NCBI GenBank assembly: GCA_900550925.1
Contig: URTU01000052.1
Span: 1 to 13,053, forward strand
DNA: 13,053 bases
Direction of reading: 5' to 3'
Origin: an uncultured Alistipes sp.
GTDB lineage: Bacteria; Bacteroidota; Bacteroidia; Bacteroidales; Rikenellaceae
The stretch's first letter is position 1. Each line of letters begins with the position of its first letter. The notes below the pieces were generated by a model, which saw nothing but the letters and a program-made list of their open reading frames with translations, searched no databases and was not told the origin of the DNA. Below are positions 1-6,179 of this stretch, in pieces. The position numbers and the translations under genes were made by a program.

Positions 1-94
1 GCATTTTATCCGCTTATGCAACTTATAATCAGGGATTTAATTTATAGAAGTCCCCTTAATAATAACCAGCCCCAAACCCACACTCCTCTCCGCC

Positions 95-1579
95 ATGAAT
101 GCCGCCCGCCGATCCCACGCACCGATGTTTCCGCTGTTGTGCGCCTTTGCCGGAGGAGTGCTCCTCGGGTGGAGGATCGGCCCGCCGGTCTGGGAGACCG
201 CAATCTGCCTGGTGATCTGTTATATCATGGCCCTCCGCCTCCGGAAGGGTCGCGGCGCAGACATATACCTGCTCTGTGCAATGGCTCTTTGCGGAATGGC
301 TGTAACCGGTGGGAACGAACAAACTCCGCCGGTCGGCAAACGGCTGCTGCTGAATATCTCAATCGACGACAATCCAGTCGACCGCGGCGCGTACAAAAGT
401 TTCTCGGCCACGGTCAATGACTACCGTCTCGCGGAGGATTCGCTGTGGCACAACGCCTCGTGGCGCGTAATGGCAACAGCCGATTCGTCCCGGCAATTCT
501 CGCTCGGCGACCGGTTGTGCGTCGAAACCGTACTCCGCCCGATAGCCGACTCCGCATCCTCATATTCGGCTTTGATGGAGGCCCGCGGCTACGGAGGCCG
601 CATAGCGATATACCCCGGTACGCGGACAATGTATCTCGGTTCGAACAACCGTTCGCTGCGGCATGCCGCCCTCTCGCTCCAGAAGGCCGGCGAGCAAAAA
701 CTCGACTCGTACGGCATTCAGGGACAGGGTTTCGCAATCTGCAAGGCGATGCTGATCGGTCGGCGCGGGACTCTAGAACCTGCACTGCGCGATGCCTATG
801 CCGACGGCGGTGCCGCTCACCTGCTCGCCGTATCGGGTCTGCACGTCGGTATAATATTCGCCCTCGCGAACATCCTGCTGCGCTGGCTCACCCTCTTCCG
901 CCGCGGAAACCTGATGCTCAACATCGCCGTAATCATCGTCGTGTGGATATATACCGCCGCAACAGGCATGGCCGTCAGCGCAATCCGTGCCGCCATAATG
1001 TTCACAGCCCTCCAGGCCGCAATAGCCTCCGGAGCGATCTACCGCAGTGCAAATATCCTCTCCGCCACAGCACTGATAATAATTGCCGTAAACCCCGACC
1101 TGCTGCGCGACGTCAGTTTCCAGCTCTCATTCGCTGCCGTAGCCGCAATAATCTACTGGGGAGTGCCGCTCTGCCGCGCCGTCCGAAGCCGATGGCCAGT
1201 AATGAACTTCTTCACCGCAACCGTTGCAATCGGCCTGACCGCCAGCGCCGCCACAATCCCTCTCACGGCTTACTGGTTCGACCGAATATCGCTAATCGGC
1301 GTATTCCTCAATCCCGTGGTCATCACCCTTGCGTACGCAATCGTCTGCCTGACACTCGTCGCACTGCTTCTCCCTGCCCCGTGGGCCGCACATGCCGCCG
1401 CATGGATCGCCGGTGCCCAAAACCGATTCGTCGCCACGGCAGCAGGTTTCGAATGGGCTGCCGTCGACTTCTCGCTCCCGGGATGGGGCGTCGTTGCGAT
1501 ATACGCCGCAGCCATCGCCGCCACCGAGCTCTGCAAATACTTCCGTCAGAAAAAATCCGTATCTTTGCCCGCGTCATGA
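95..1579 (+). CDS. ComEC/Rec2 family DNA-uptake channel protein, short form without beta-lactamase domain
   Basis: This is a 494-residue polytopic membrane protein of the ComEC/Rec2 family, which carries single-stranded DNA across the inner membrane in natural transformation. Hydrophobic segments lie near residues 12-30, 35-48 and 57-70. An OB-fold-like DUF4131 region follows at about 83-180, then the Competence domain from about 210 to the end. The family signature HLLAVSGLHVG is at residues 241-251, followed by many transmembrane helices. The protein ends with a short basic tail after the last helix. The metallo-beta-lactamase domain at the C-terminus of longer ComEC proteins (about 700 residues or more) is absent. 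The start could be ATG 95 or ATG 125 (residue 11), and no clear ribosome binding site decides it. The stop overlaps the next gene's ATG (ATGA), so the two are probably co-translated. The family call is secure; a working role in transformation is inferred. Confidence 0.9.
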   Translation: MNAARRSHAPMFPLLCAFAGGVLLGWRIGPPVWETAICLVICYIMALRLRKGRGADIYLLCAMALCGMAVTGGNEQTPPVGKRLLLNISIDDNPVDRGAYKSFSATVNDYRLAEDSLWHNASWRVMATADSSRQFSLGDRLCVETVLRPIADSASSYSALMEARGYGGRIAIYPGTRTMYLGSNNRSLRHAALSLQKAGEQKLDSYGIQGQGFAICKAMLIGRRGTLEPALRDAYADGGAAHLLAVSGLHVGIIFALANILLRWLTLFRRGNLMLNIAVIIVVWIYTAATGMAVSAIRAAIMFTALQAAIASGAIYRSANILSATALIIIAVNPDLLRDVSFQLSFAAVAAIIYWGVPLCRAVRSRWPVMNFFTATVAIGLTASAATIPLTAYWFDRISLIGVFLNPVVITLAYAIVCLTLVALLLPAPWAAHAAAWIAGAQNRFVATAAGFEWAAVDFSLPGWGVVAIYAAAIAATELCKYFRQKKSVSLPAS

Positions 1580-2865
1580 CAAACGCCGAATTCGAACTGC
1601 TCACCGATCCCGACATCCGCCGGACAATAGAGGAGAATCTCGACCGCGATCCCGCCCGGGTTGCCCTCGACAAGCATATCCCGCATGCAGCACTCATCGC
1701 TACCCAGGTCAAGTATCTGCAACGGGCCCGCCGCAAGCTGCCGTCATACTACCGCGCCAGGTGCATCATCCCGCCGACAGCTTTCGAACAGTCCAGCAGC
1801 GAGGAGTGTGCCGCACACAAAAGCGGCGAAGGCCGACGCTGCCTCGACCTCACCTGCGGGCTCGGAGTCGATTCGCTATACCTTTCGCGGCATTTCGACG
1901 AGATCGTAAGTGTCGAGCGTGATCCGGTGCTGGCAGCCGTGGCCCGGGAGAATTTCGGCCGTCTCGGCATCCGCAACATCAAGTTAATCAACGCCCCGGC
2001 CGAAGAGGTTGTGGCCGATGCCGCGGCCGCCACAGGAATAACAGAGGCTGCCGGCACATGCAGCGCTCAAACGTCACAAACCACCTACACGACCGGGAGC
2101 AATCACAGATCGGAGCTCGGGAGCGGGCAATACGACATGATCTATGTCGACCCCGACCGGCGGGATGCCCTCGGCCGGCGGCAAGTGCTGCTCGAAGCCT
2201 GTTCACCCGATATTCGCGCCATGCTGCCGCAGCTGCAGCGTCTGACCCCCCGGCTTGTGGTAAAGAACTCTCCGCTGTTCGATGTCGACGAGGCCGTGCG
2301 CATATTCGGCAACGGCTGCCGCGTCGAAGCCGTCGCACTCGGTGGAGAATGCAAGGAGCTGCTCGTCGAGTGGCGCAGGGGATCCACCTCAACCCGTATC
2401 GCCGCAACGGCCATCGGTGAAGGTTCGTTCGAGACCGACGCTGAAGGACGGCACCACGCCTCACCGTTCGGCGACCCGACCAACGCCGCCTGCCTCATCA
2501 TGCCCGACGTCTCGCTCCGCAAGGCCCGCATCTCCGAATCGTACATCTCCGAGAGATTCCCCGAAGCGGGATACTGCTCACCCGAAGGCTTTTACCTCGC
2601 CGCACAGTTGCCGCCCAACAGCCTGTCCATGTGCCGCATCTATCGGATCGAGGCCGTCATTCCGTTCGGGGGCAAAGAGCTAAAACGCCATCTGGCCGCC
2701 CGGGGCATCCGGCGCATCACAATCCTCAAACGCGACTTCAATGTTCCGACCGCCGAGATCCTCCGCCGCGCCGCCGTCACCGAAGGAGACCAGGCCATGT
2801 TCGCCTTCGTCGAGTGCGGCGGCAAAAGCTGGGCTCTCGAAATTACAGGTCCGATCGTCGGTTGA
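1576..2865 (+). CDS. THUMP-like domain class I SAM-dependent methyltransferase
   Basis: This 429-residue protein is a Rossmann-fold methyltransferase that probably acts on RNA. The SAM-binding motif I is LDLTCGLGVDS at residues 90-100. The acidic motif II residue is E114 in VSVERDP. The catalytic-type loop is YVDPDRRD at 190-197, followed by VVKNSPLFD at 228-236. The C-terminal part (about 335-425) resembles the THUMP-like domain found on such proteins in Bacteroidota, with EGFYLAAQLPPN and IPFGGKELKRHL as recognisable pieces. The ATG at 1576 overlaps the ComEC stop codon by three bases. The same frame stays open upstream to about 445, but that part is arginine- and proline-rich shadow sequence inside comEC. 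Residues about 149-185 are a low-complexity Ala/Thr/Ser-rich insertion before the catalytic loop. The methyltransferase call is firm; the substrate is unknown. Confidence 0.87.
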   Translation: MTNAEFELLTDPDIRRTIEENLDRDPARVALDKHIPHAALIATQVKYLQRARRKLPSYYRARCIIPPTAFEQSSSEECAAHKSGEGRRCLDLTCGLGVDSLYLSRHFDEIVSVERDPVLAAVARENFGRLGIRNIKLINAPAEEVVADAAAATGITEAAGTCSAQTSQTTYTTGSNHRSELGSGQYDMIYVDPDRRDALGRRQVLLEACSPDIRAMLPQLQRLTPRLVVKNSPLFDVDEAVRIFGNGCRVEAVALGGECKELLVEWRRGSTSTRIAATAIGEGSFETDAEGRHHASPFGDPTNAACLIMPDVSLRKARISESYISERFPEAGYCSPEGFYLAAQLPPNSLSMCRIYRIEAVIPFGGKELKRHLAARGIRRITILKRDFNVPTAEILRRAAVTEGDQAMFAFVECGGKSWALEITGPIVG

Positions 2866-2952
2866 GGAGCCGTCTCCGATGCCATACCCGCGTACAACCT
2901 CAAACGGAAAGGTTCTTGTCGAATTATTTTTTTACGGAATCACCTTTTTCAC

Positions 2953-2960
2953 TATATTTG
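2953..2960 (+). promoter_or_regulatory. Candidate promoter -7 box (TATATTTG), distal, for the BrkB-kdsC pair
   Basis: TATATTTG matches the Bacteroidota -7 consensus TAnnTTTG exactly. It lies 120 bp before the BrkB start codon in an AT-rich island within GC-rich DNA. The -33 region about 20 bp upstream is a T-run (around 2926-2933) rather than a clean TTTG. Transcription from here would give a leader of a little over 110 nt carrying the short hairpins at 3010-3039. Confidence 0.45.
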
Positions 2961-3009
2961 TATGATACAACAACGTCATGCCCCCGCAGTACACGGCTGC
3001 AAAGATTTC

Positions 3010-3029
3010 CAGACCATGGCGGAGGTCTG
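3010..3029 (+). promoter_or_regulatory. Short leader hairpin upstream of the BrkB gene
   Basis: CAGACC (3010-3015) pairs with GGTCTG (3024-3029) around an 8-nt loop and is followed by CTTTTGG. The 3' arm can instead pair with a second GACC at 3036-3039, so two mutually exclusive stems are possible. The stems are short (six and four base pairs) and the T-run is only four long, so a working terminator or attenuator is uncertain. Confidence 0.25.
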
Positions 3030-3047
3030 CTTTTGGACCATGTTTTG

Positions 3048-3055
3048 TAAATTTG
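3048..3055 (+). promoter_or_regulatory. Candidate promoter -7 box (TAAATTTG), proximal, for the BrkB-kdsC pair
   Basis: TAAATTTG also fits TAnnTTTG and lies 24 bp before the ATG at 3080, which would give a leader of under 25 nt. No good -33 TTTG sits at the expected spacing; TCTG at 3026-3029 is 18 bp upstream. It may be the main promoter, or a chance match in an AT-rich patch. Confidence 0.35.
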
Positions 3056-3079
3056 TGAAAAAGTTTTTACCGGCCTGAA

Positions 3080-4381
3080 ATGATTCGACGCCTAATAGAC
3101 TTCCTGACAAACGGTATCTTCCGCCTGCATCCCGACGACATGCAGAACGGATTCATGCGATGGCTGCTCAAACAGTACAAACTGCTGTTCTATACCGCCC
3201 GAGGCGTGATCGACCACGCCACAATCATGCGTTCGGCCGCCCTCACATTCTATACCCTGATGTCGATCGTCCCGATCGCCGCTCTCATCTTCGCCATCGT
3301 AAAGGGTTTCGGACTCTCCGATTCGCTCACATTGCAGATGCACGAGGCCCTGCCCCAGTTCTCCGAATTCATTGACCTGATCGTCGGTTTCGCAAACAAC
3401 GCCCTCGAACGTACCCGCGGCGGCCTGCTCGCTACAATCGGTATCCTCATGCTCTTCTGGGCCGTCATGAAGGTCTTTGGCAACATCGAGGCTGCTTTCA
3501 ACAACATCTGGGAGGTCAAACGATCCCGGGGCATAGCCCGACAGTTCAGCGACTACATCGCAATCGTCGTCATTGTCCCGATCCTCTGGGTCGCCTCCAA
3601 CGCCCTGGCAATATACCTGCGGCAGTGGTTCGACTTCAACGACACCACACTCTACCGCATCTGGTACAACCTCGCCTCGGTGGCCATCATCTGGGTCATG
3701 TTCACACTCGTCTACATCGTCCTGCCAAACACCAAAGTCAAGTTCACCAGCGCCCTCACCGCCGGAATCGTTGCCGGAACCGCATTCGCACTCTTCCAGG
3801 CCGGATATGTATACCTCCAGTCATGGATGAACTCCTACAACGCAATCTACGGCAGCTTTGCCGCCCTGCCGCTGTTCCTCATCTGGATGCAGATCAGCTG
3901 GCAGATAGTGCTCTTCGGCGGAGAACTCGCCTTCGCATACCAGAATATCAACAAGTTCGAACAGGAACGTCAATCCATCAACATCAGCCTCGACAAACGC
4001 CGCAAGGTGATGCTCGCCGCAATGCTCGTCATCACACGCTCGTTCGTCGATGCCAAGGGCGCCGTATCATCCGAACAGATCAGCCGAAAACTGAACCTCC
4101 CCGTGCGTATCGTGCGCGACGTCATCTTCGACCTCGAACAGGGCGGACTGATCCTCGCCGTAAAACACTCCGCAAACGACAAGGCCACGTACTACACCCC
4201 GGCAAAGGATGTTCACAAACTGACGCTCTACGATGTGGTATCGACGGTCGAGACACTCGGCGACCAGAGTGTCGACATCGACGAAAGCCCGGAGGTAAGA
4301 GAGGTCGGCAAACTGCTCGATTCGATCCACCAGCAGGCATACAACTCACCCCTTAACTCATTGTTCACCGATATCAAGTAA
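3080..4381 (+). CDS. YihY/BrkB family inner-membrane protein with C-terminal winged-helix domain
   Basis: This is a 433-residue protein. Residues 1-45 are an amphipathic N-terminal region. The BrkB/YihY core follows with about six hydrophobic segments near 51-75, 115-135, 158-180, 196-216, 222-248 and 258-285. Family-type motifs include RSAALTFYTLMSIVPI (51-66), NNIWEVKRSRG (141-151) and the glycine/serine turn around YNAIYGSFAALPLFLIW (253-269). Residues about 305-385 form a predicted cytosolic winged helix: SSEQISRKLNLPVRIVRDVI is a helix-turn-helix pattern, followed by a wing that ends in YYTPAKD. The family was once annotated as ribonuclease BN, but it is a membrane protein of unresolved transport or envelope function. 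kdsC follows after 32 bp, so the two are probably co-transcribed. The ATG is one base after an upstream in-frame-open TGA. What the winged helix binds is unknown. Confidence 0.9.
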   Translation: MIRRLIDFLTNGIFRLHPDDMQNGFMRWLLKQYKLLFYTARGVIDHATIMRSAALTFYTLMSIVPIAALIFAIVKGFGLSDSLTLQMHEALPQFSEFIDLIVGFANNALERTRGGLLATIGILMLFWAVMKVFGNIEAAFNNIWEVKRSRGIARQFSDYIAIVVIVPILWVASNALAIYLRQWFDFNDTTLYRIWYNLASVAIIWVMFTLVYIVLPNTKVKFTSALTAGIVAGTAFALFQAGYVYLQSWMNSYNAIYGSFAALPLFLIWMQISWQIVLFGGELAFAYQNINKFEQERQSINISLDKRRKVMLAAMLVITRSFVDAKGAVSSEQISRKLNLPVRIVRDVIFDLEQGGLILAVKHSANDKATYYTPAKDVHKLTLYDVVSTVETLGDQSVDIDESPEVREVGKLLDSIHQQAYNSPLNSLFTDIK

Positions 4382-4413
4382 CGTTCAGAAACATAAACAG
4401 AAAAACTCACAAA

Positions 4414-4953
4414 ATGGGAAATTTCAAAGAGGACATAGCCCTGACCCAGGCACTCGTATTCGATGTCGACGGCGTATTCACTGACGGCGGCATAATGCCC
4501 CTGCCCGGCGGAGACTTCATCCGTAAATACAATGCCAAAGACGGCTACGCAATAGCCTACGCCGCACGAATGGGTTACAAAATAGCCGTCATCACGGGCG
4601 GCCGCGGCGAACTGCTCCGCCGTCGCTTCGCCTACTACGGCGTAACCCGCCTCTACGACGGTTGCACAAACAAGATCGCCACACTCAGAGAGTTCCTCGA
4701 CGAATTCGGTATCGAGGCCGAACATACAGTATTCATGGGCGATGACATTCCGGATGTCGAATGCATGCGGGCCGTGGGGATTCCCGTCGCACCGGCCGAT
4801 GCCGCACCCGAGGTAATCGAAGCCGCCCGATACGTCTCGCAGTTCGGCGGAGGAAAGGGCTGCGTACGCGACATCATCGAACAGGTGCTGCGGGCGCAGG
4901 ACAAGTGGTGCAAGGATTTCACAGGCTTTGCCGGAGACATCGTCTCGGCCTGA
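4414..4953 (+). CDS. kdsC: 3-deoxy-D-manno-octulosonate 8-phosphate phosphatase (KdsC-type HAD phosphatase)
   Basis: This 179-residue cytosolic phosphatase of the C0 HAD subfamily, made without a cap domain and tetrameric in characterised relatives, removes phosphate from Kdo 8-phosphate before Kdo is activated for lipid A core synthesis. All four HAD motifs are visible. The nucleophile and general acid are D17 and D19 in FDVDGVFTDGG. Motif II is T61 in VITGGRGELL. Motif III is K87, and motif IV is GDDIPD with D110, D111 and D114. The subfamily pieces YNAKDGYAI (39-47) and GGGKGCVRDIIEQVL (145-159) fit KdsC well. The gene lies 32 bp after the BrkB gene with no promoter of its own that I can see. 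No other kds gene is in the window. A related phosphatase such as the N-acylneuraminate type is possible but less likely. Confidence 0.88.
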   Translation: MGNFKEDIALTQALVFDVDGVFTDGGIMPLPGGDFIRKYNAKDGYAIAYAARMGYKIAVITGGRGELLRRRFAYYGVTRLYDGCTNKIATLREFLDEFGIEAEHTVFMGDDIPDVECMRAVGIPVAPADAAPEVIEAARYVSQFGGGKGCVRDIIEQVLRAQDKWCKDFTGFAGDIVSA

Positions 4954-5080
4954 CCGCTGCCGTCCAACAAGCAAAAACCGATATCCGAGAGGCCCTCGCC
5001 GGCAATCAAGGCCGATGGGGGCACATACGCTTGAGTTCCATGCCAGCCGGCCAAACCCGCCACAGTCCCATTACAAAACA

Positions 5081-5120
5081 TGAACAGCCCCGCGGGAACA
5101 ATATTCCGCGGAACTGTTCA
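5081..5120 (-). terminator. Hairpin terminator in the convergent kdsC / nfo gap
   Basis: A 40-nt imperfect inverted repeat. TGAACAG (5081-5087) pairs with CTGTTCA (5114-5120). After a 2x2 internal mismatch, CCGCGG (5090-5095) pairs with CCGCGG (5106-5111). AA/TT can add two more pairs across a bulged G. On the minus strand the stem is followed by TGTTTTGTAA, so it looks best suited to ending nfo transcription, 40 bp past its stop. The plus-strand side lacks a T-run, so stopping kdsC transcription here is less certain. Confidence 0.6.
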
Positions 5121-5159
5121 ATATTGCCCTAACACCATCGGGCCAACAACTTCCGGCCA

Positions 5160-6008
5160 CTACTGCTGTCCGGCAAAACCGTTAAGCATCGCAATCTCCT
5201 CGGGCCAGCGGGATTCGTCGGGTGTTTCGAGTATCAGCGGGATATCGTCGAAACGGCTGTCAGCCGCGATATAACGGAAACACTCCAGCCCCAACTGCCC
5301 GTCGCCCAGCGGCGCATGGCGGTCGACACGGCTGCCCAGCGGCTTCATGGCATCGTTCAGGTGCATGCCGCGCAGGTATCCGAACCCAACCGTACGGTCG
5401 AACTCCCCGAAAACCGAATCGCATCCTGCAGCCGTCGACAGGTCGTATCCCGCCGCAAAGGCATGGCACGTATCGAGGCAAACGCCCACCCGGCTCTTGT
5501 CCGCAACCCGTTCGATGATGTATGCCAGATGCTCGAAGGCAAATCCGACATTCGAACCCTGACCCGCCGTATTCTCAATCACGGCCGTCACCCCTTCCGA
5601 CTGCTCCAGCGCAAGGTCTATCGAGGCTGCGACGCGATCCAGGCACTCCTCCAGCGAGATCTTCCCCAGGTGAGACCCCGGATGGAAATTCAGCCGGTCG
5701 AGCCCCAGAGCCTGGCAACGCCGCATCTCGTCGATGAACGACGCCCGCGAACGTTCAAGCCCCTCCTCTTCCGGGTGCCCGAGGTTGATCAGATAGCTGT
5801 CGTGCGGCAATATGTGCCGGTTCGAAAATCCCTCCGCCGCACACGCCTCCCGAAACGCCTCGATCGTCGATCCAGAAAGTGGCGCAGCATGCCATTGCCG
5901 CTGATTCTTGGTGAACAATGCAAATGCCGCAGCTCCGATCGCCGCCGCATTCCGCGGAGCATTCTCAACCCCGCCAGACGCACTCACGTGCGCTCCGAAA
6001 TATTTCAT
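5160..6008 (-). CDS. nfo: Endonuclease IV (AP endonuclease, deoxyribonuclease IV)
   Basis: This 282-residue protein cleaves DNA 5' to abasic sites in base excision repair, using three zinc ions in a TIM barrel. All nine expected metal ligands are present: H69, H109, E145, D179, H182, H216, D229, H231 and E261. These positions match the numbering of E. coli Nfo exactly when the ATG at 6008 is taken as the start. An in-frame TTG two codons upstream (6014) is therefore unlikely to be the start. The N-terminus KYFGAHVSASGG and the segments NFHPGSH, VIENTAGQG, CLDTCHAFAAGYD and MHLNDA are family hallmarks. The gene is alone on the minus strand, converges with kdsC and diverges from the DUF3078 gene. 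It is intact and of normal length. Confidence 0.97.
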   Translation of the reverse strand: MKYFGAHVSASGGVENAPRNAAAIGAAAFALFTKNQRQWHAAPLSGSTIEAFREACAAEGFSNRHILPHDSYLINLGHPEEEGLERSRASFIDEMRRCQALGLDRLNFHPGSHLGKISLEECLDRVAASIDLALEQSEGVTAVIENTAGQGSNVGFAFEHLAYIIERVADKSRVGVCLDTCHAFAAGYDLSTAAGCDSVFGEFDRTVGFGYLRGMHLNDAMKPLGSRVDRHAPLGDGQLGLECFRYIAADSRFDDIPLILETPDESRWPEEIAMLNGFAGQQ

Positions 6009-6049
6009 ATTCAATTCCGTTTTTTCGTTTCAATACTCCTTCAGAAAAA

Positions 6050-6057
6050 CAAATCTA
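6050..6057 (-). promoter_or_regulatory. Candidate nfo promoter -7 box (TAGATTTG)
   Basis: Read on the minus strand, 6057 to 6050 is TAGATTTG, matching the Bacteroidota TAnnTTTG box. It lies 41 bp upstream of the nfo ATG, giving a leader of about 35 nt. The -33 element at the expected distance is not clearly recognisable. Confidence 0.5.
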
Positions 6058-6142
6058 CGACTATTTCGACAAATATCGTACATTTGGTCGAGAAAGTTAA
6101 ACATCTTGCCGCGCAGCCGCAAGAAATCACGATAGTTTTTCT

Positions 6143-6150
6143 TAACTTTG
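6143..6150 (+). promoter_or_regulatory. Candidate promoter -7 box (TAACTTTG) for the DUF3078 / S41 protease operon
   Basis: TAACTTTG matches TAnnTTTG and lies 29 bp before the ATG at 6180, in the divergent 171-bp gap with nfo. The expected leader is about 23 nt and AT-rich, as is usual in Bacteroidota. No clean TTTG -33 element is seen at 19-20 bp upstream. This is the only good promoter candidate for the genes from 6180 to 9306. Confidence 0.55.
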
Positions 6151-6179
6151 TAGTCTGATTAATAAATTTTAGCCGCCCC

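Noticed and set aside
24..29. TATAAT-like sequence before comEC
   Set aside because: Bacteroidota primary promoters use TAnnTTTG boxes, not the E. coli type, and no matching -33 element is seen. Too weak to call in the first 94 bases.
445..1575. Long open frame upstream of and in phase with the methyltransferase gene, about 377 codons
   Set aside because: Its translation is Arg/Pro-rich with no domain and lies wholly inside comEC in another frame. The overlap ATG at 1576 gives the normal protein length. It is a GC-rich shadow frame.
2866..2877. GGAG-CCGT-CTCC stem just after the methyltransferase stop, as a terminator
   Set aside because: The stem is only four base pairs and no T-run follows directly.
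4228..4974. 248-codon minus-strand frame across kdsC and the end of the BrkB gene
   Set aside because: It mirrors the codon pattern of the plus-strand genes and shows no recognisable motif; kdsC has all four HAD motifs.
5316..6158. 280-codon plus-strand frame opposite nfo
   Set aside because: The composition is that of the complement of nfo, which is fully intact with all nine metal ligands.
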